Source: Rhizomys pruinosus (taxonomy: Eukaryota > Chordata > Mammalia > Rodentia > Spalacidae). From it: DNA of 64,000 nucleotides. Where the stretch lies: NCBI GenBank assembly GCA_009823505.1, contig VZQC01006589.1, positions 8,938,454 to 9,002,453 on the forward strand, in the 5' to 3' direction. The notes beneath the pieces were generated by a model. That model was not told the origin of the DNA and did not search any database. It worked only from the letters and a program-made list of their open reading frames with translations. The position numbers were made by a program, and so were the translations under genes. Below, piece after piece: positions 44,103 through 54,870 of this stretch (positions within the stretch are counted from its first letter, which is position 1; each line of letters starts with the position of its first letter).

Positions 44103-44260
44103 GTGCTGGGCTTGGTGGTGCACACCGTTAATCCTAGCACTTAGGAGGCAGAGGCAGACAGATCTCTGTGAGACAGAGGCGAGCCTGGTCTACATAGCTC
44201 CAGGCCAGCTGTGGCTACAGTAAGACCTTCTCTCAAAACAAAACAAAATAAAACCAAAAA
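44103..44260 (+). mobile_element. B1 SINE
   Basis: GCTGGGCTTGGTGGTGCACA to GACCTTCTCTCAAAACAAAAC. It lies between the ERV-L and LINE-1 debris. Confidence 0.88.
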
Positions 44261-44426
44261 ATTACAAAATACTCAGAAAACAACAGAATTACAAGAGGAA
44301 GTCTTTCCTTACTAGCAATTACTTTTGATTAAACTTCAATCAGAAAGCAGAGACTGGGAACACTGAAAAAGGGAGTGATGTAATGCTGCAGATCCACAGG
44401 GCCAGTTCAACATCTGAAAAGCACTA

Positions 44427-44562
44427 ATGTGTCGCACGTGTTTAATCTCAGCACTTGGGAGGCAGAGGCAGGTGGATCTCTGTGAGGTGGAGAGTAGTCT
44501 GGTCTACATAGTGAGTTCCAGGCATGCTGTGGTTACAGAGAGACCCTGTCTCAAAGAAACAA
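44427..44562 (+). mobile_element. B1 SINE within the LINE-1 fragment
   Basis: GTGTCGCACGTGTTTAATCT to GACCCTGTCTCAAAGAAAC, 5'-truncated. Confidence 0.83.
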
Positions 44563-44727
44563 TCACTAATGTACCCTCCAACAGACTAAAGAGAAAAGGT
44601 CAAATGAATGTGTCAAGTGAAGAAGAAAACGTCTCACACGATCTGACCTCCCTTTGTGTTTGTAATTTCTGCCAGCAGACTAGAACATCATCTCCTCGAT
44701 AAATATCTTAAAGGATAAATCCCTGCG

Positions 44728-44942
44728 GGCTGAAGACATGGCTCAGGCTCACTTCTAAAGGCCCCAGGTTCCGTTCCCAGCATCCATGGTCCATAGTTGA
44801 TAACTGCCTGTAACTACAGTTGCTGGGGATCTGACACACCCTTCTGGACTCCTTTGGCAGTACACTCACATGTGCACATACACACGGACACTTAAACATA
44901 ATTAAAAATAAAAAATGTTAAAAGTAAATAAAAATAAAAACC
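44728..44942 (+). mobile_element. B2-type SINE within the LINE-1 fragment
   Basis: GGGCTGAAGACATGGCTCAG to CACTTAAACATAATTAAAAAT. It has a shortened promoter region. Confidence 0.72.
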
Positions 44943-45254
44943 CTGCATCTAACACATACTAAATGGTAAGAAACTGGGCCTTGCTTGCTAGCAGGATGCA
45001 AACAGACCAACCATTTCTTTTGGAACCATATTAGAATCCCTAGCTAATGGCATAAGACAAAAACAGGAAATAATAGGCATACATACTAGAAAGTTGTCTC
45101 TGGTCACAGACTATGGTGTCTATAAAAATAATCTAAACAATAAAAATCAGTGGTTACAGCAAGATTGCAAGAGAGGTTTGTACAAAAGTTTCCAGTAGTT
45201 CCATTCTCATATACCAACAGTGAACAATCAAAATTAGAAATGAAATGCAATATA

Positions 45255-45470
45255 CGATGGCTCAGTGGTTGAGAGCATTGGCTGCTCCTGCAGAGGATCC
45301 AGGTTCAATACCCAGAACCCACATAACAGCTAACAGCTATCCATAACTTCAGTTCTAGGTGATCCCACACCCTCTTCTGATGTCTGTGGGCACTGCACAT
45401 CATGGACACACCCACCAACTGCAGGCAATACACTCACATAAAAAGAAAAATATTTTTTGAAAAAAAGAAG
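45255..45470 (+). mobile_element. B2 SINE within the LINE-1 fragment
   Basis: ACGATGGCTCAGTGGTTGAG to ACTCACATAAAAAGAAAAA, lacking the first bases of the head. Confidence 0.82.
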
Positions 45471-45660
45471 CAGTATAACTAGGAGTAAAGTGTGTCATAA
45501 ATCCAACAAAACAATGCACAAAATTTCTGTAAAGAAAACTCTTGAAGGAAATAAGACAGTGGATGAAGTTTTGAGTTTACGACCTGTTGGCAACATGTTG
45601 GTTTTTCACAGCTTGACCCAGAGTCGCCACAATCCTAATCCAAAACATAAAAAAAAAATC

Positions 45661-45770
45661 ATTTTTGAGACAGGGTCTCAGTATGTAGTCCTGGTTGGCC
45701 TTAAACTCAGATATCCACTGCCTCTGTCTGCCAAGTGCTGGGATTAAAGGCATGTATCACCAATCCAGGC
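45661..45770 (-). mobile_element. B1 SINE, antisense, partial
   Basis: TTTTTGAGACAGGGTCTCAG to GGCATGTATCACCAATCCAG. Confidence 0.8.
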
Positions 45771-45814
45771 TAAAATTTTGTTATCTTTTAGACTATTGAA
45801 AATGTTTACTATGG

Positions 45815-45985
45815 GACCGTAGAGATGGCTCAGTGGTTAAGAGCACTGGCTATTCTTGCAGAGGACCTTGGTTCAATTCCCATCACCCACATGGCTGCTA
45901 ACAACTGTCCTATACCCAGTTCCAGGGAAATCTAACACCCTCTTCTGACCTCTGTGAGCATTGTACAACATGGGTGCACTTCTTT
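45815..45985 (+). mobile_element. B2 SINE, 3' end missing
   Basis: GGACCGTAGAGATGGCTCAG to ATTGTACAACATGGGTGCAC. Confidence 0.82.
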
Positions 45986-46033
45986 AAAGGTGTGCTTTAC
46001 TTACTTTTTGCGAGGGTGATTTAAAAAAAAAAA

Positions 46034-46188
46034 ATGGCCAGGTGTGGTGGAGCACGGTTTTTTTAATCCCCAGACTTGGGAGGCAGAGGCAGGCAGATTT
46101 CTGTGAGATTGGGGCAGCCTGGTTTTCATAGTTTATTCCAGGCCAACTGTGACTTCAGGGAGACCCTGTCTCAAAAAGGCCAAAAAAT
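46034..46188 (+). mobile_element. B1 SINE
   Basis: GGCCAGGTGTGGTGGAGCAC to GACCCTGTCTCAAAAAGGCC. Confidence 0.85.
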
Positions 46189-46191
46189 TTC

Positions 46192-46400
46192 GTTATTTTA
46201 TGTGTATGAGTGTTTTGCTTGCATGTATGTAACTGTACCATGGCGCATGCCTGGTACCCAAGGAGGCCAGGAGAGGGAGTTGGATCTCCTGGAACTGGAG
46301 TTATATAGATGGTTGTTAGCCACCATGTCAGTACTGGGAAATGAACCCAGGTCCACTTAACAGCAGTACTCTTACCTGTGGAGCCATGTCTCCAACCCTG
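46192..46400 (-). mobile_element. B2 SINE, antisense
   Basis: TTATTTTATGTGTATGAGTG to GAGCCATGTCTCCAACCC. Confidence 0.82.
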
Positions 46401-46422
46401 CCTTGCTAGTGTGAGTTTTGGT

Positions 46423-46475
<53 letters not shown>
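46423..46475. repeat. (TC)n microsatellite
   Basis: About 24 TC units, forming the 5' flank of the next B1. Confidence 0.97.
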
Positions 46476-46481
<6 letters not shown>

Positions 46482-46616
46482 GAGACAGGATCTTCCTGTA
46501 ACCCCAGATGGTCTGGAACTCACTATGTAGATCAGACTGACCTTGAACTCAACAGTGATCCACCTGCCTCTGCCTCCTGAGTGCTGGGATTAAAGGGGTG
46601 CACCACAATGCCTGAC
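46476..46616 (-). mobile_element. B1 SINE, antisense
   Basis: TTTTTTGAGACAGGATCTTC to GTGCACCACAATGCCTGAC. Confidence 0.87.
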
Positions 46617-46694
46617 TGATTTTGTAGTCATTTTATTGACAAATTCTATTGCAAGTATTTTTCCGTATTAAATTTTTCCTTTATTATTATTTTA

Positions 46695-46815
46695 TTGAGA
46701 TAGGGGCTCATGTAGGCTATGCTGGCCTCCAAGTCCATATGTAGTGAACTTCTGACCTTCCTGCCTCGATCTCCCAAGTGAGGATTATAGGCATGTAGTA
46801 CCCTTTCCTGATGTT
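46695..46815 (-). mobile_element. Diverged B1 SINE, antisense
   Basis: TTGAGATAGGGGCTCATGTA to CATGTAGTACCCTTTCCTG. Confidence 0.6.
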
Positions 46816-46824
46816 GTTTTTTTA

Positions 46825-47022
46825 TTTATTCTTGTATGTGTCTGAATGTACTGTCTGCATGTAGGTTTGTGCACTCATGTTGTGCAAAGCCACAGAGGTC
46901 AGAAGATCCCCTGGAACTGGAGTCAAAGACTCAGCTGCCATGTGGGTGCTGGGGATCGAACCCGGATCCTCTGCAAGAGCAGTCTGCACTCTTAACTGCT
47001 AGGCCATCTCTCCAGCACCCCC
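46825..47022 (-). mobile_element. B2 SINE, antisense
   Basis: TTATTTATTCTTGTATGTGT to GGCCATCTCTCCAGCACCCC. Confidence 0.87.
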
Positions 47023-47424
47023 CATCCTGTTTTTAAAGACCATGGTCACAGAGGGAGGTGGAAAGATAGACTGAGACAGCTGGGGCTGTGCTTCTTGGTA
47101 GAGTGCTTGCAAACCGTGACAGAGTTCCTTTATTCCGCATCATCTTCCTTCCCTGATGTCATCTTGCATAACCTATGACCGTTCTAACACTGAGAGAAAC
47201 TAATTGGGGCAATCCTGTGAGCTAATGCAGATGTATTCAGGTTTCACCAGTGTTTCCACGAATGTTTTTCCTTTTCTTCCTGTGCTGCTTCTGATCTAGG
47301 ACTCCAATGTCTGATCTAGGATTCTGTTTAATTGCTGTGTCTCATTCTTCTTTAATTTGACAGTGCCTCTGCCTTTTCTTCTTTTTTGTGACCTCGAGAC
47401 TTCCGTGACCGAGGATGATGTTGT

Positions 47425-47535
47425 TGGGCAGGAAACATTATATAGACCAGGCTGGCCTCAATCTCGAAAGAGATCTGCCTGCCTCTGCCTCCCAAGTGCT
47501 GAGACTAACTATATGCACCACCATGCCCTGCTTTT
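47425..47535 (-). mobile_element. B1 SINE fragment, antisense
   Basis: ATATAGACCAGGCTGGCCTC to ATGCACCACCATGCCCTGC. The first half is missing. The preceding 47023-47424 interval shows no recognisable exon. Confidence 0.72.
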
Positions 47536-47555
47536 AAAAAAAAAAACCAAAAAAC

Positions 47556-47735
47556 AAACTTTTATTTTCTGTGTATGAGCGTTTCTCTGCATATGGAGGC
47601 CACAAGAGGATGTCGGATCCCCTGGAACTGGAGTTACAGACAGTTGTCAGTCACCATGTGGGTGCTGGGAACCAAACCTGGGTCCTCTGGAAGAAGAGTT
47701 AAGTGTTCTTCGATCACAGAGCCATCTCTCCAGGC
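47556..47735 (-). mobile_element. B2 SINE, antisense
   Basis: CTTTTATTTTCTGTGTATGA to GAGCCATCTCTCCAGGCCC. Confidence 0.8.
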
Positions 47736-47794
47736 CCTGAAACTCTGCAAGAAAGATCTATTGTGGACACAATCATGTATACCTTAATTTCATC

Positions 47795-47885
47795 TGGCAG
47801 AGGCAGAGGCAGGGGCAGTGACAGGGGCAACTGGATCTGTGTATTCCAGGCCAGCCTTCTCTCCACAGCAAGTTCCAGACCAGCT
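47795..47885 (+). mobile_element. B1-like SINE fragment
   Basis: GGCAGAGGCAGAGGCAGGGG and GTGTATTCCAGGCCAGCCTT. Truncated at both ends. Confidence 0.5.
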
Positions 47886-47888
47886 AGG

Positions 47889-47968
47889 AAAGGAGTGGAG
47901 GAAAGGAGGGAAGGCGGGAGAGAAGGAAGGGAGAAGGAAGAAAGGAAACGAAGAAGGGAGGAGAGAAC
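47889..47968. repeat. Purine-rich (GGAA)n-like tract
   Basis: Imperfect GGAAGG/GAGAAGG repeats. No coding content is implied. Confidence 0.85.
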
Positions 47969-48088
47969 TGGTCCTTTCTTGCTCACTTATCTATATTGTG
48001 CTCAGTCAGTTCTTTGTTGTTTTGAGGTAGGGTTGTAGGTAGTTCAGACTGGCCTCGAACTTGCTATGTGGCTGAAAATGCTTTTAAA

Positions 48089-48123
48089 ATTCCTCCTCCT
48101 CCTTCTGCTCTTCCTCCTCCTCT

Positions 48124-48154
<31 letters not shown>

Positions 48155-48298
48155 TCTCCTCCTCTTCCTCTTCTTCTTCTTCCTCCTCTTCCTCCTTCTC
48201 TTCCTCCTCCTCTTCCTCTTCCTCCTCTTCTTCCTCCTCCTCCTCTTCCTCTTCCTCCTCTTCCTCTTCCTCCTCATCCTCCACCTCCTCCTCCTTCT
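48089..48298. repeat. (CCT/CTT)n trinucleotide tract of about 210 bases
   Basis: Nearly pure TCC/TTC triplets keep frames open on both strands (Pro/Leu/Phe forward; Glu, Lys/Arg reverse), including an 82-codon forward frame. These are low-complexity artefacts. Confidence 0.95.
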
Positions 48299-48305
48299 GT
48301 TTCTG

Positions 48306-48425
48306 GGTTTTTGAGACAGGGTCTTCCTATAGCCCTAGCTGGCCTGAAATTCACTATGTAGACCAGGCTGGGCTCAATCTCACAGAGATTCACCTGCCTC
48401 TGCCTCCCAAGTACATGCTGGAATG
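48306..48425 (-). mobile_element. B1 SINE, antisense
   Basis: GGTTTTTGAGACAGGGTCTT to CCAAGTACATGCTGGAATG. It is primed next to the trinucleotide tract. Confidence 0.83.
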
Positions 48426-48507
48426 AAGACGTGCTGAGGAAATACCCAGAGCTTCCTACATAGTACAAGCACCACCATCAAGCCCCAGTCACAAACCTAA
48501 CTTGGTT

Positions 48508-48705
48508 TTTTATGTGTGTGTTTTGCTTGCATGTCAGTGCACCTGTGGTGCACAGTGCCTGCAGAGGCCAGAGGAGGGCATCAAATACTCTGAAATTAGA
48601 GTTAAGGGTGGTTCTTAGCCGCCATGTGGGTGCTGGCAACCGAACCTGGGTCCTCTGCAGGACCAACCAGTGCCCTTAATGTATGAGCCATCTCTTCAGC
48701 CCCCT
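48508..48705 (-). mobile_element. B2 SINE, antisense
   Basis: TTTTTTATGTGTGTGTTTTG to GAGCCATCTCTTCAGCCCC. The following 48706-49326 interval shows no element or exon that I recognise. Confidence 0.83.
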
Positions 48706-49326
48706 CTTTGTTCCTTATATCAGGATGGACTGGAAGATGTTTGTTCACTATTGTTTAGGCTTGTGATCTGTGTGAAAGCCAAGCCTCAGGGCTGGAAATG
48801 GATGTCAGCTCTATCCTTGCCAAGGCTTGCAGAAAATACTTTGCTGTCTGAAAGCTAAGGACTTGGAGAGCCAGGCTTGGCAGGGGAAGGAGCCCAACAT
48901 GGTTCTTCAAGCCAGAAGCCCACAGCACGGTGGCCCCTGAGTGGAACTGACCTCAGAGCCTCTTAGCCACCCTGAAGGATTCAAATCCAGCAAGTGCTTG
49001 GTGGCCATAGACCACAGGTCTTCCAGGCCTTGGGAAATTAACCCTTATCACTTCAGAGTGGTGGAACAGACCTGATAGCTGTTGTCTCCACATTATGGGG
49101 CCCATAGATGATGTCCAGGTCTTGTTATGGGAGGGATTCAACTTGGCGGTTGAGAGAGCTACTTTGCCCTGAGATCACACCATGAGTACCAAGCTCCTAG
49201 TGCTTGTAAACCTTGTCTGTGTTACTGGTAGTTTTAGGGTAAAAGCCTGGATCTTGGCAGCCCTAAAAAGCTAGGCTTGGCCCTCTGTCCTCAATACACA
49301 AGTTAAAGAGATATTGTGGAAAGCAG

Positions 49327-49693
49327 TGTGCTGGTAGATGTCAACTTGATGCACTGGGTAATGGGACTCCCAACTGAGGAGATTCCTGCATTGGAATTGT
49401 TCTGTGGTCACATCTGTGGGGCATTTTCTTGATTGTTGAGTGATATGAGAGGGTCATTCCGAGAGGATGGTAGTGCCAACCCTGGCCAGGCTGTCTTGCA
49501 TTGAATAAGAAAGCAGGCTGAGCACTGCCCAGAGGAGCAGGCCAGTAAGCAGCGTTCCTCCATGGTCTGTGCTCCAGGTTCCTGCCTTGGTTTCCCTTGA
49601 TGATGGACTGTGCTTTAAGCCTAATAAACCCTTTCATTCCAAGTTGGGTTTTATCAGTATTTTTTATCAGCAATAGAGAAGCAAACTAGGGCA
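49327..49693 (+). mobile_element. 5' LTR of a MaLR-like retroelement
   Basis: It starts TGTGCTGGTAGATGTCAACT and ends AAACTAGGGCA (367 bases, TG...CA). AATAAACCCTTTCATTCC near 49621 is the LTR poly(A) signal. Directly after it GAAATTGGTACAAGAGAGTG resembles the primer-binding region after MaLR-type LTRs. Confidence 0.75.
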
Positions 49694-50958
49694 GAAATTG
49701 GTACAAGAGAGTGGACTTTTGCTGTGACAGACCTGACCGGGTTGTTCTGGAGAGGACTGTGGAAATATTTGGAACCTTGGGTTAGAAAAACCATTGAATG
49801 CTTAGAGCTCAGTGAGCTATTGTGGGAGCTTGGAACAGTTATACTGGAGAAAAATTTGGATGATAGAGGCTTGGCTTGTTTCTTTTTAAGGGAAGCAAAG
49901 ACTTCACTGCTGTTTGTGTTGAATTAAAAAATTTTGGAAGCTGGGCATGGTGGCCCACACCTTTAATCCCAGAGAGGCAGGTGGGTCTCTATGAGTTCAA
50001 GGCCAGCCTGGTCTACATAGCAAGTTCCAGGTCAGCTGGGGCTACAAGGTCTCGAAAAAGAAAAAGAATTTTTGGAGGTGAAATCTTTTGTGCTTGACTG
50101 GGACAATTGATGCTGGTTAGCTGGAGCTGAAAATCAGCTGTGATAAGAGGCCCACATCACTTAGATTGAAATCTTCCGGGAAGTATTGGCTCAGGGTCAG
50201 CATACAGAAGCTGTGGTCCAAAGGTGGCCCAAGGCTCCATCTCAAGCTGGAAACAGGTCTTGGTAATATATAAGTCTTCTACATGATACTTGTTTTGAAG
50301 GCATGAAGGGGTCAGAGAGCAGCTGAGGCTTAGCACCCTTAGGGGCTAGGAGAGGCCCTTGGTGAAAGTACTGCCTCAGTCGCAGTGAAGACCCTCCAGG
50401 GTTGTTGGCGTCATGGAGGGAATCTCAGGCTTTGCACCTTGAGAGGCCAGAAGAGCCCATTGGTGAACATGCATCCTCACTTTCAGTAGCAACCCCAGCA
50501 TATTGGAGATGCCAGGACCATGAATGGAATGACCACCAAGGGCAGCAACAGGTCTGGTGTGGAGCTGGCCTGGGCCTACCAGATGGGCTGTGTGTGCTGA
50601 GGATGGCAGAGCCTGAGAAGTGGAGCCACCCAAACCTTTTGAAACCCAGAAGATCCTGAGTGAATCCCAGATGTTTAGTCTTGGGCTACTGTGCTGGACT
50701 TTGGTTTTGCTTAAGTGTGCCTGATTCTTGCCTTGTGAAATAAAACAGTATTTAACTTGACAAGAGCTCACAGTTTAAAGACTTTCAAGAGACTTTGAAG
50801 TTTTAATGTGTTTAGATATTTTTTTAAAGACTGTGGGACTTTTAAAGTTGTACTGTTTTGGGTTGTGATATTGGTTTTAACATATCTTCAGGACAAGTAA
50901 TGGAAAGGTTGTGATTTAATAGTGCTATGTTTGTGTGGCCAGTTGACAAAGGGTCAGC
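49694..50958 (+). mobile_element. Non-coding internal region of the MaLR-like retroelement
   Basis: It opens with CTGTGACAGACCTGACC and lacks any gag or pol match, as expected for MaLR elements that rely on proteins from other elements. An 85-codon frame at 50402-50659 has no recognisable domain. A B1 is inserted at 49937-50068. Confidence 0.65.
49937..50068 (+). mobile_element. B1 SINE inside the retroelement
   Basis: GCTGGGCATGGTGGCCCACA to GGGCTACAAGGTCTCGAAAA, with a short internal deletion after CTTTAATCCC. Confidence 0.85.
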
Positions 50959-51455
50959 TGTGCTGGATAGCTTTAGTGTCAACTTGACACACCTAGGTAG
51001 AGGGAATCTCAACTGAGGAATTACCTCCATGGAATTGGCCATGTGTGGGGCAGTTTCTTGATGTTGAGTGATGTGGGAGGACTCAGCCCACTGTGGGCAG
51101 TGCCAACCCTGGACAGGTTGTCCTGGGTTGTATTAGAAAGCAGGCACTCTTTAGGCAGAGGCAGAGGCAGAGGCAGGGGGATCTTTGTGAGTTCAAGGCC
51201 AGCCTGGTCTACAGAGTGAGTTCCGGGAGAGCTGGGACTACAGGAAGACCCTGTCTCAAAAAGACAAAAAAAAAGCCAGCAGGCTGAGCAGCTAGAGGAG
51301 CAAGCCAGTAAGCGGCTATCCTCCGTGGTATGTGTTCCTGCCTTGACTTCCCTTGATGATGGACTGTGCTGTGAGCCAAATAAATCCTTTCTTTCATTCC
51401 CAAGTTGGTTTTGGTCAGTATTTTCATCACAGCAAGAAAGAAGGAAACGAAGACA
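50959..51455 (+). mobile_element. 3' LTR of the MaLR-like retroelement, with a B1 insert
   Basis: It starts TGTGCTGGATAGCTTTAGTG, ends AACGAAGACA, and includes AATAAATCC near 51380. Without the B1 at 51148-51275 it is about 370 bases, matching the 5' LTR in length and order of landmarks. I could not see a target-site duplication outside the two LTRs. Confidence 0.75.
51148..51275 (+). mobile_element. B1 SINE, 5'-truncated, in the 3' LTR
   Basis: AGGCAGAGGCAGAGGCAGAG to GACCCTGTCTCAAAAAGAC plus an A tail. AGCAGGC occurs on both sides, a short possible target-site duplication. Confidence 0.85.
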
Positions 51456-52019
51456 GGTTTATTCAACATGACCACACAGAAAACAAAGCTCTCACCACAA
51501 AGGGAATAGCGTTTATTCAGGAACCAAATATGTGGGGTCATGGTCCAGGAACACAAGTTCAGCTTACGACCAATACGGCTTTCCAACGTGGTAACATTTC
51601 CGTGAATTGTTTATAGACAACGCAGAAAAGTCACAAGTTAATACATTTTGAAGTGTATTGGTAGGAATGTCAGGCTGAAGACAGGTTGCAGCAAAGAGAG
51701 GAAATTCTTGGTCCAGCCCTTAGATGCTATCTGATGACTTTCGTAGCCTTTGGAGCGCTGAAGCTAGGGGTCTGTTTGTACATTCCAAAAAGATTTACCT
51801 GAGAGTCACATGGGTGTTACCTCACACACAGAGCTAAGCAATGAATGGCTACTTAGGGGGCTAAAACAGCCCAAGATCATTTGGGCTCCCACTGTTCACA
51901 GTTTGTCAATAGGTCAGTGAGACTGCGGAATGTTTAACTTTTGTGCTGGCTTTCTGTTTTGGTTTTGTTTGTTGGTTGGTTGGTTGGTTGGTGTTTTTCT
52001 TTTGGTAACCAGTTCACAT

Positions 52020-52920
52020 CCCCATGAACACTCCGAAATATTTCGAGCATGGACGCTTTGAGCCACACTCCATAGAGAGCTCAATGCAGCAGGTCTGGGG
52101 AGGGGGCGGTGACACCGCAGCTCCAATCCCGCCCCCTTCCCAGGTGATCCTCTCTGGGCTGATCCTTGAAAGCCATCCAACTGGACGCGGGCGTTTCCAG
52201 CTGAGAATACTTTGCTCTGCCGCATCTGCAGACTCAGGCACCGGAGGGAGAGTAGCAGCTCCAGCAGGCTCCCTCCTTCCCGGGTGAGGGTGTGGGCTGG
52301 GCATCCAGGAGGGTGGGTAGCCTTGATGCAGCGCGGGTCGGAGCCAGAGATCTGTGAGGCTAAGGGCTCAGACCACCCACGCCGCATGCGCTGCTCCGCT
52401 CCACGCGCGAGTTGGAAGGTTAGTGCGGGAGAGGACCGACCCGGCATCAGGCAGCCCCTGAACTTAGGGAGCAGCGGGGGAGCCCTAGGACTTAGGGCGC
52501 AGCGGGGGAGCCTTGGGACTTAGGGCACAGCGGGGGAACCTCGGACTTAGGGCACAGCTGGGGAGCCTCTGGCTTAGGGCGCAGCCTGGGATCCCTTGGA
52601 TTTAGGGGCGCGTCTACAGGGCGCAACCGGGTCTGTCAGGACGACTGCGTTCCTGACAGTCTCCGCTGAGGAGTGCGCTCCCAGGGAACTGGTTCTTCCC
52701 GAAGTCTGGGATGCGACCTTGGCCTCGCAGTAGGGTGGGTTGGGAGAGTGCACACACCTTCCCACTCGGGATCAGGGTCCATGCACCTGTACTGCACTGA
52801 GCAGCCTTGGTCCCCGACTCCTGTGGCTCCCCACCTGTAGGTACAGCGGGGTGGTGCGACCTGCCAGGGGCCAGGTGCACCCCCCTCTGAGGTGCTCTGT
52901 AGCTCCAGAAGGGCTTCCAG
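52020..52920. promoter_or_regulatory. GC-rich, promoter-like segment (left copy)
   Basis: CpG-containing sequence holds GC boxes (GGGGCGG at 52103-52109 and CCCGCCCC at 52128-52135), a CCAAT at 52123-52127 and an NRF1-like GCATGCGC at 52384-52391. SINEs are absent. These are usual parts of a CpG-island promoter, but no first exon or downstream gene could be recognised. Frames of 177 and 103 codons open here have no known domain. Confidence 0.5.
52463..52606. repeat. 28-bp tandem repeat, five copies, in the GC-rich segment
   Basis: Each unit starts TTAGGG followed by CGCAGCGGGGGAGCC-like sequence. The TTAGGG spacing is about 28 bases, so these are not telomeric hexamer runs. Confidence 0.85.
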
Positions 52921-52999
52921 GGATGACCGCAGAGGTGTTTGCTTTCAAGATTGCTGAGTAAATCTCTGTTGAGTTTTTTAAACTTTTTTAAAATTTATT

Positions 53000-53203
53000 T
53001 ATGTATGCGTATGAATGTACTGTCTACATGTAGGTTTGTGCACCCGTGTCGTGCAATGCCGCAGAGGTCAGAAGACGGTGTAGGATTCCCCTGTAACTGG
53101 AGTTTCAGACGGTTCTCAGCCGCCATGTGGGTGCTGAGGATCAAACCCGGGTCCTCTGCAAGAGCAGTCGGCGCTCTTAACCGCTAGGCTATCTCTCCAG
53201 CCC
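53000..53203 (-). mobile_element. B2 SINE, antisense (left arm)
   Basis: TTATTTATGTATGCGTATGA to GGCTATCTCTCCAGCCCCC, ending in a C-rich run (53200-53213). Confidence 0.9.
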
Positions 53204-53214
53204 CCCCCCCCCCT

Positions 53215-53352
53215 TTATTTTGAGACAGGATCTCCCTATAGCCCCATATGTCCTGGAACTCACTATGTAGACCAGGCTGGCTTGAACTCAGAGATCCACT
53301 TGCCTCTGTCTCCAGAGTGCTGGGAGTAAAGGCATGAGCTACCATGCCGGAC
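53215..53352 (-). mobile_element. B1 SINE, antisense (left arm)
   Basis: TTATTTTGAGACAGGATCTC to GAGCTACCATGCCGGACAT, followed by a (GTTT)n run at 53368-53405. Confidence 0.83.
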
Positions 53353-53784
53353 ATAGGTGATTTAATGTGTTTTTTTGTTTGTTTGTTTGTTTGTTTTGTT
53401 TTGTTTTTTTTGCGGTTCTCAGCCCCAGCCTTTACGGCAGCGCTATCCACCCAGCCCAAGGTGATTTAATTTTTAAGTGATATGGATGACCGAGTCTTTT
53501 GCCAAGCACCTTGCCCAGGTGTTTGCTTATGTCAAATCCTCTCAATGTGGTGACATTAATGTCAGGTTTCTGGTGAAGAAACTGTTAGCAAGGTAACATG
53601 CCCAGGCTCCAGAAAAGCAGCCTGGATCCGGGAGACCCCAGGTGGTCTGGGGGAGGGTGGAGGAATTGCTGCGGGCCTGGTCAGGAGGTGCCCTTGTGAC
53701 CTTTGGAAGGTTCTCTCTCTGAGCTTCCTTAAATTCCTTAAGTAATCTTTCTTGGGAGACCCTGTCTCAAAAAAGACCAAAAAA

Positions 53785-53940
53785 GTAATTTATTGTGTGG
53801 GGTGGAGGTGGGGGTCGCCTGCCACTGTGCATGTGTAGGCATACATCAGAGGACAACTTGCTTCTCTCCTTCATCATGTTGATCTAGGGATTGAACACAG
53901 GTCATCAGGCTTGGTGGCAAGCACCTTTACCATCTCAGAG
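53785..53940 (-). mobile_element. Diverged B3/B4-type SINE, antisense (left arm)
   Basis: CACTGTGCATGTGTAGGCAT, GGGATTGAACACAGGTCATC and GGCAAGCACCTTTACCATC are the only landmarks. A stray B1 end (GAGACCCTGTCTCAAAAAAG) lies just upstream at 53754. Confidence 0.5.
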
Positions 53941-54542
53941 ACCCATGATCAGACTCTTTTGAGGAAATAGATTTGTCTGGTTGAAAAGACAGTTTGGAAT
54001 TCCACAAAATCCACCTCCATTGGTAACTAATTTTTACCTGACTTTGGATACTTGATCCAGCAAAGGAGGGTAGGGACTCCAGCTTCAGGGTGGGCTGTTG
54101 GGTTAAATATGAGCTCCAGAAAGCAGCCAGGTCAAGAGCAAGGGCCAGTGGTTATGAAGTACCTGACTTTTCCTTGGGCTCTTACCATTAAGAGGATGTA
54201 CTTCCTACTTTTGTAACCAGATGAGGACTTGGAGCTCAGACTGCTTTGGCTGTTCTTAAGGCAGAGTAAAGCCTATGGGGGAGGGGATCCCTGGGGCAAT
54301 GGAGGCAGCGTGGCTGGTGGTGCTGGCTAGCTGGGGGAGGATGCCTTCACCCAGCAATCCTGGCTTTCCCTAGATAGGTTTTAAGGAGCGGAGCAGGTGG
54401 TCTGCTTTGTAGAATTGGCAAAGCTCTCCTGAAGCCGTGGAGAACTAACTGAAAGAGAACGGCAGTGAGCTGGGGAGGAGGGGGTGTGCTGGGCTGGGAG
54501 GCAGGGGAGGAGCCCTTGAGGAGGGATGAGATGGGATCAGAG

Positions 54543-54712
54543 GGTTGGAGAGATGGCTCAGTGCTTAAGAGCACTGGGTGCTCTTGCACTCAATATAGTG
54601 GCTGACACTGGAACTCAGTTCCAGGGCATCTGAAGCCACCTTCTGGCCTTCATGGGCATTTCACACACCATACACAAGTACAAGTAGGCAAAATAAAAAT
54701 AAAAATTTTTCT
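54543..54712 (+). mobile_element. B2 SINE (left arm)
   Basis: GGTTGGAGAGATGGCTCAGT to AGGCAAAATAAAAATAAAAA, with an internal deletion. Confidence 0.82.
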
Positions 54713-54870
54713 GAGTGTAGTGGTGCATACCTTTTAATCTCAGCACTTGGGAGGCAGAGGCAGGTGGATCTCTGTGAGTTCAAGGCCAGCCTGGTCTGCA
54801 TAGTGAGTTCCAGGCCATCTGTGGCTACAGGGAGACCCTGTGTCAAAAAGACCAAGAAAAGAAAAAAAGG
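54713..54870 (+). mobile_element. B1 SINE (left arm)
   Basis: GAGTGTAGTGGTGCATACCT to GACCCTGTGTCAAAAAGACC. Confidence 0.88.

Larger units (their letters stand above)
44340..45610 (+). mobile_element. Degenerate LINE-1 ORF2 fragment, interrupted by B1 and two B2s
   Basis: Between SINEs, pieces resemble the ORF2 reverse-transcriptase region in order: CATACTAAATGGTAAGAAAC (about 44955), CATATACCAACAGTGAACAA (about 45210) and AAAACTCTTGAAGGAAATAA (about 45537). No reading frame survives. Confidence 0.6.

Noticed and set aside
52463..52606. TTAGGG motifs suggesting interstitial telomere sequence
   Set aside because: TTAGGG occurs once per 28-bp unit and never in direct runs.
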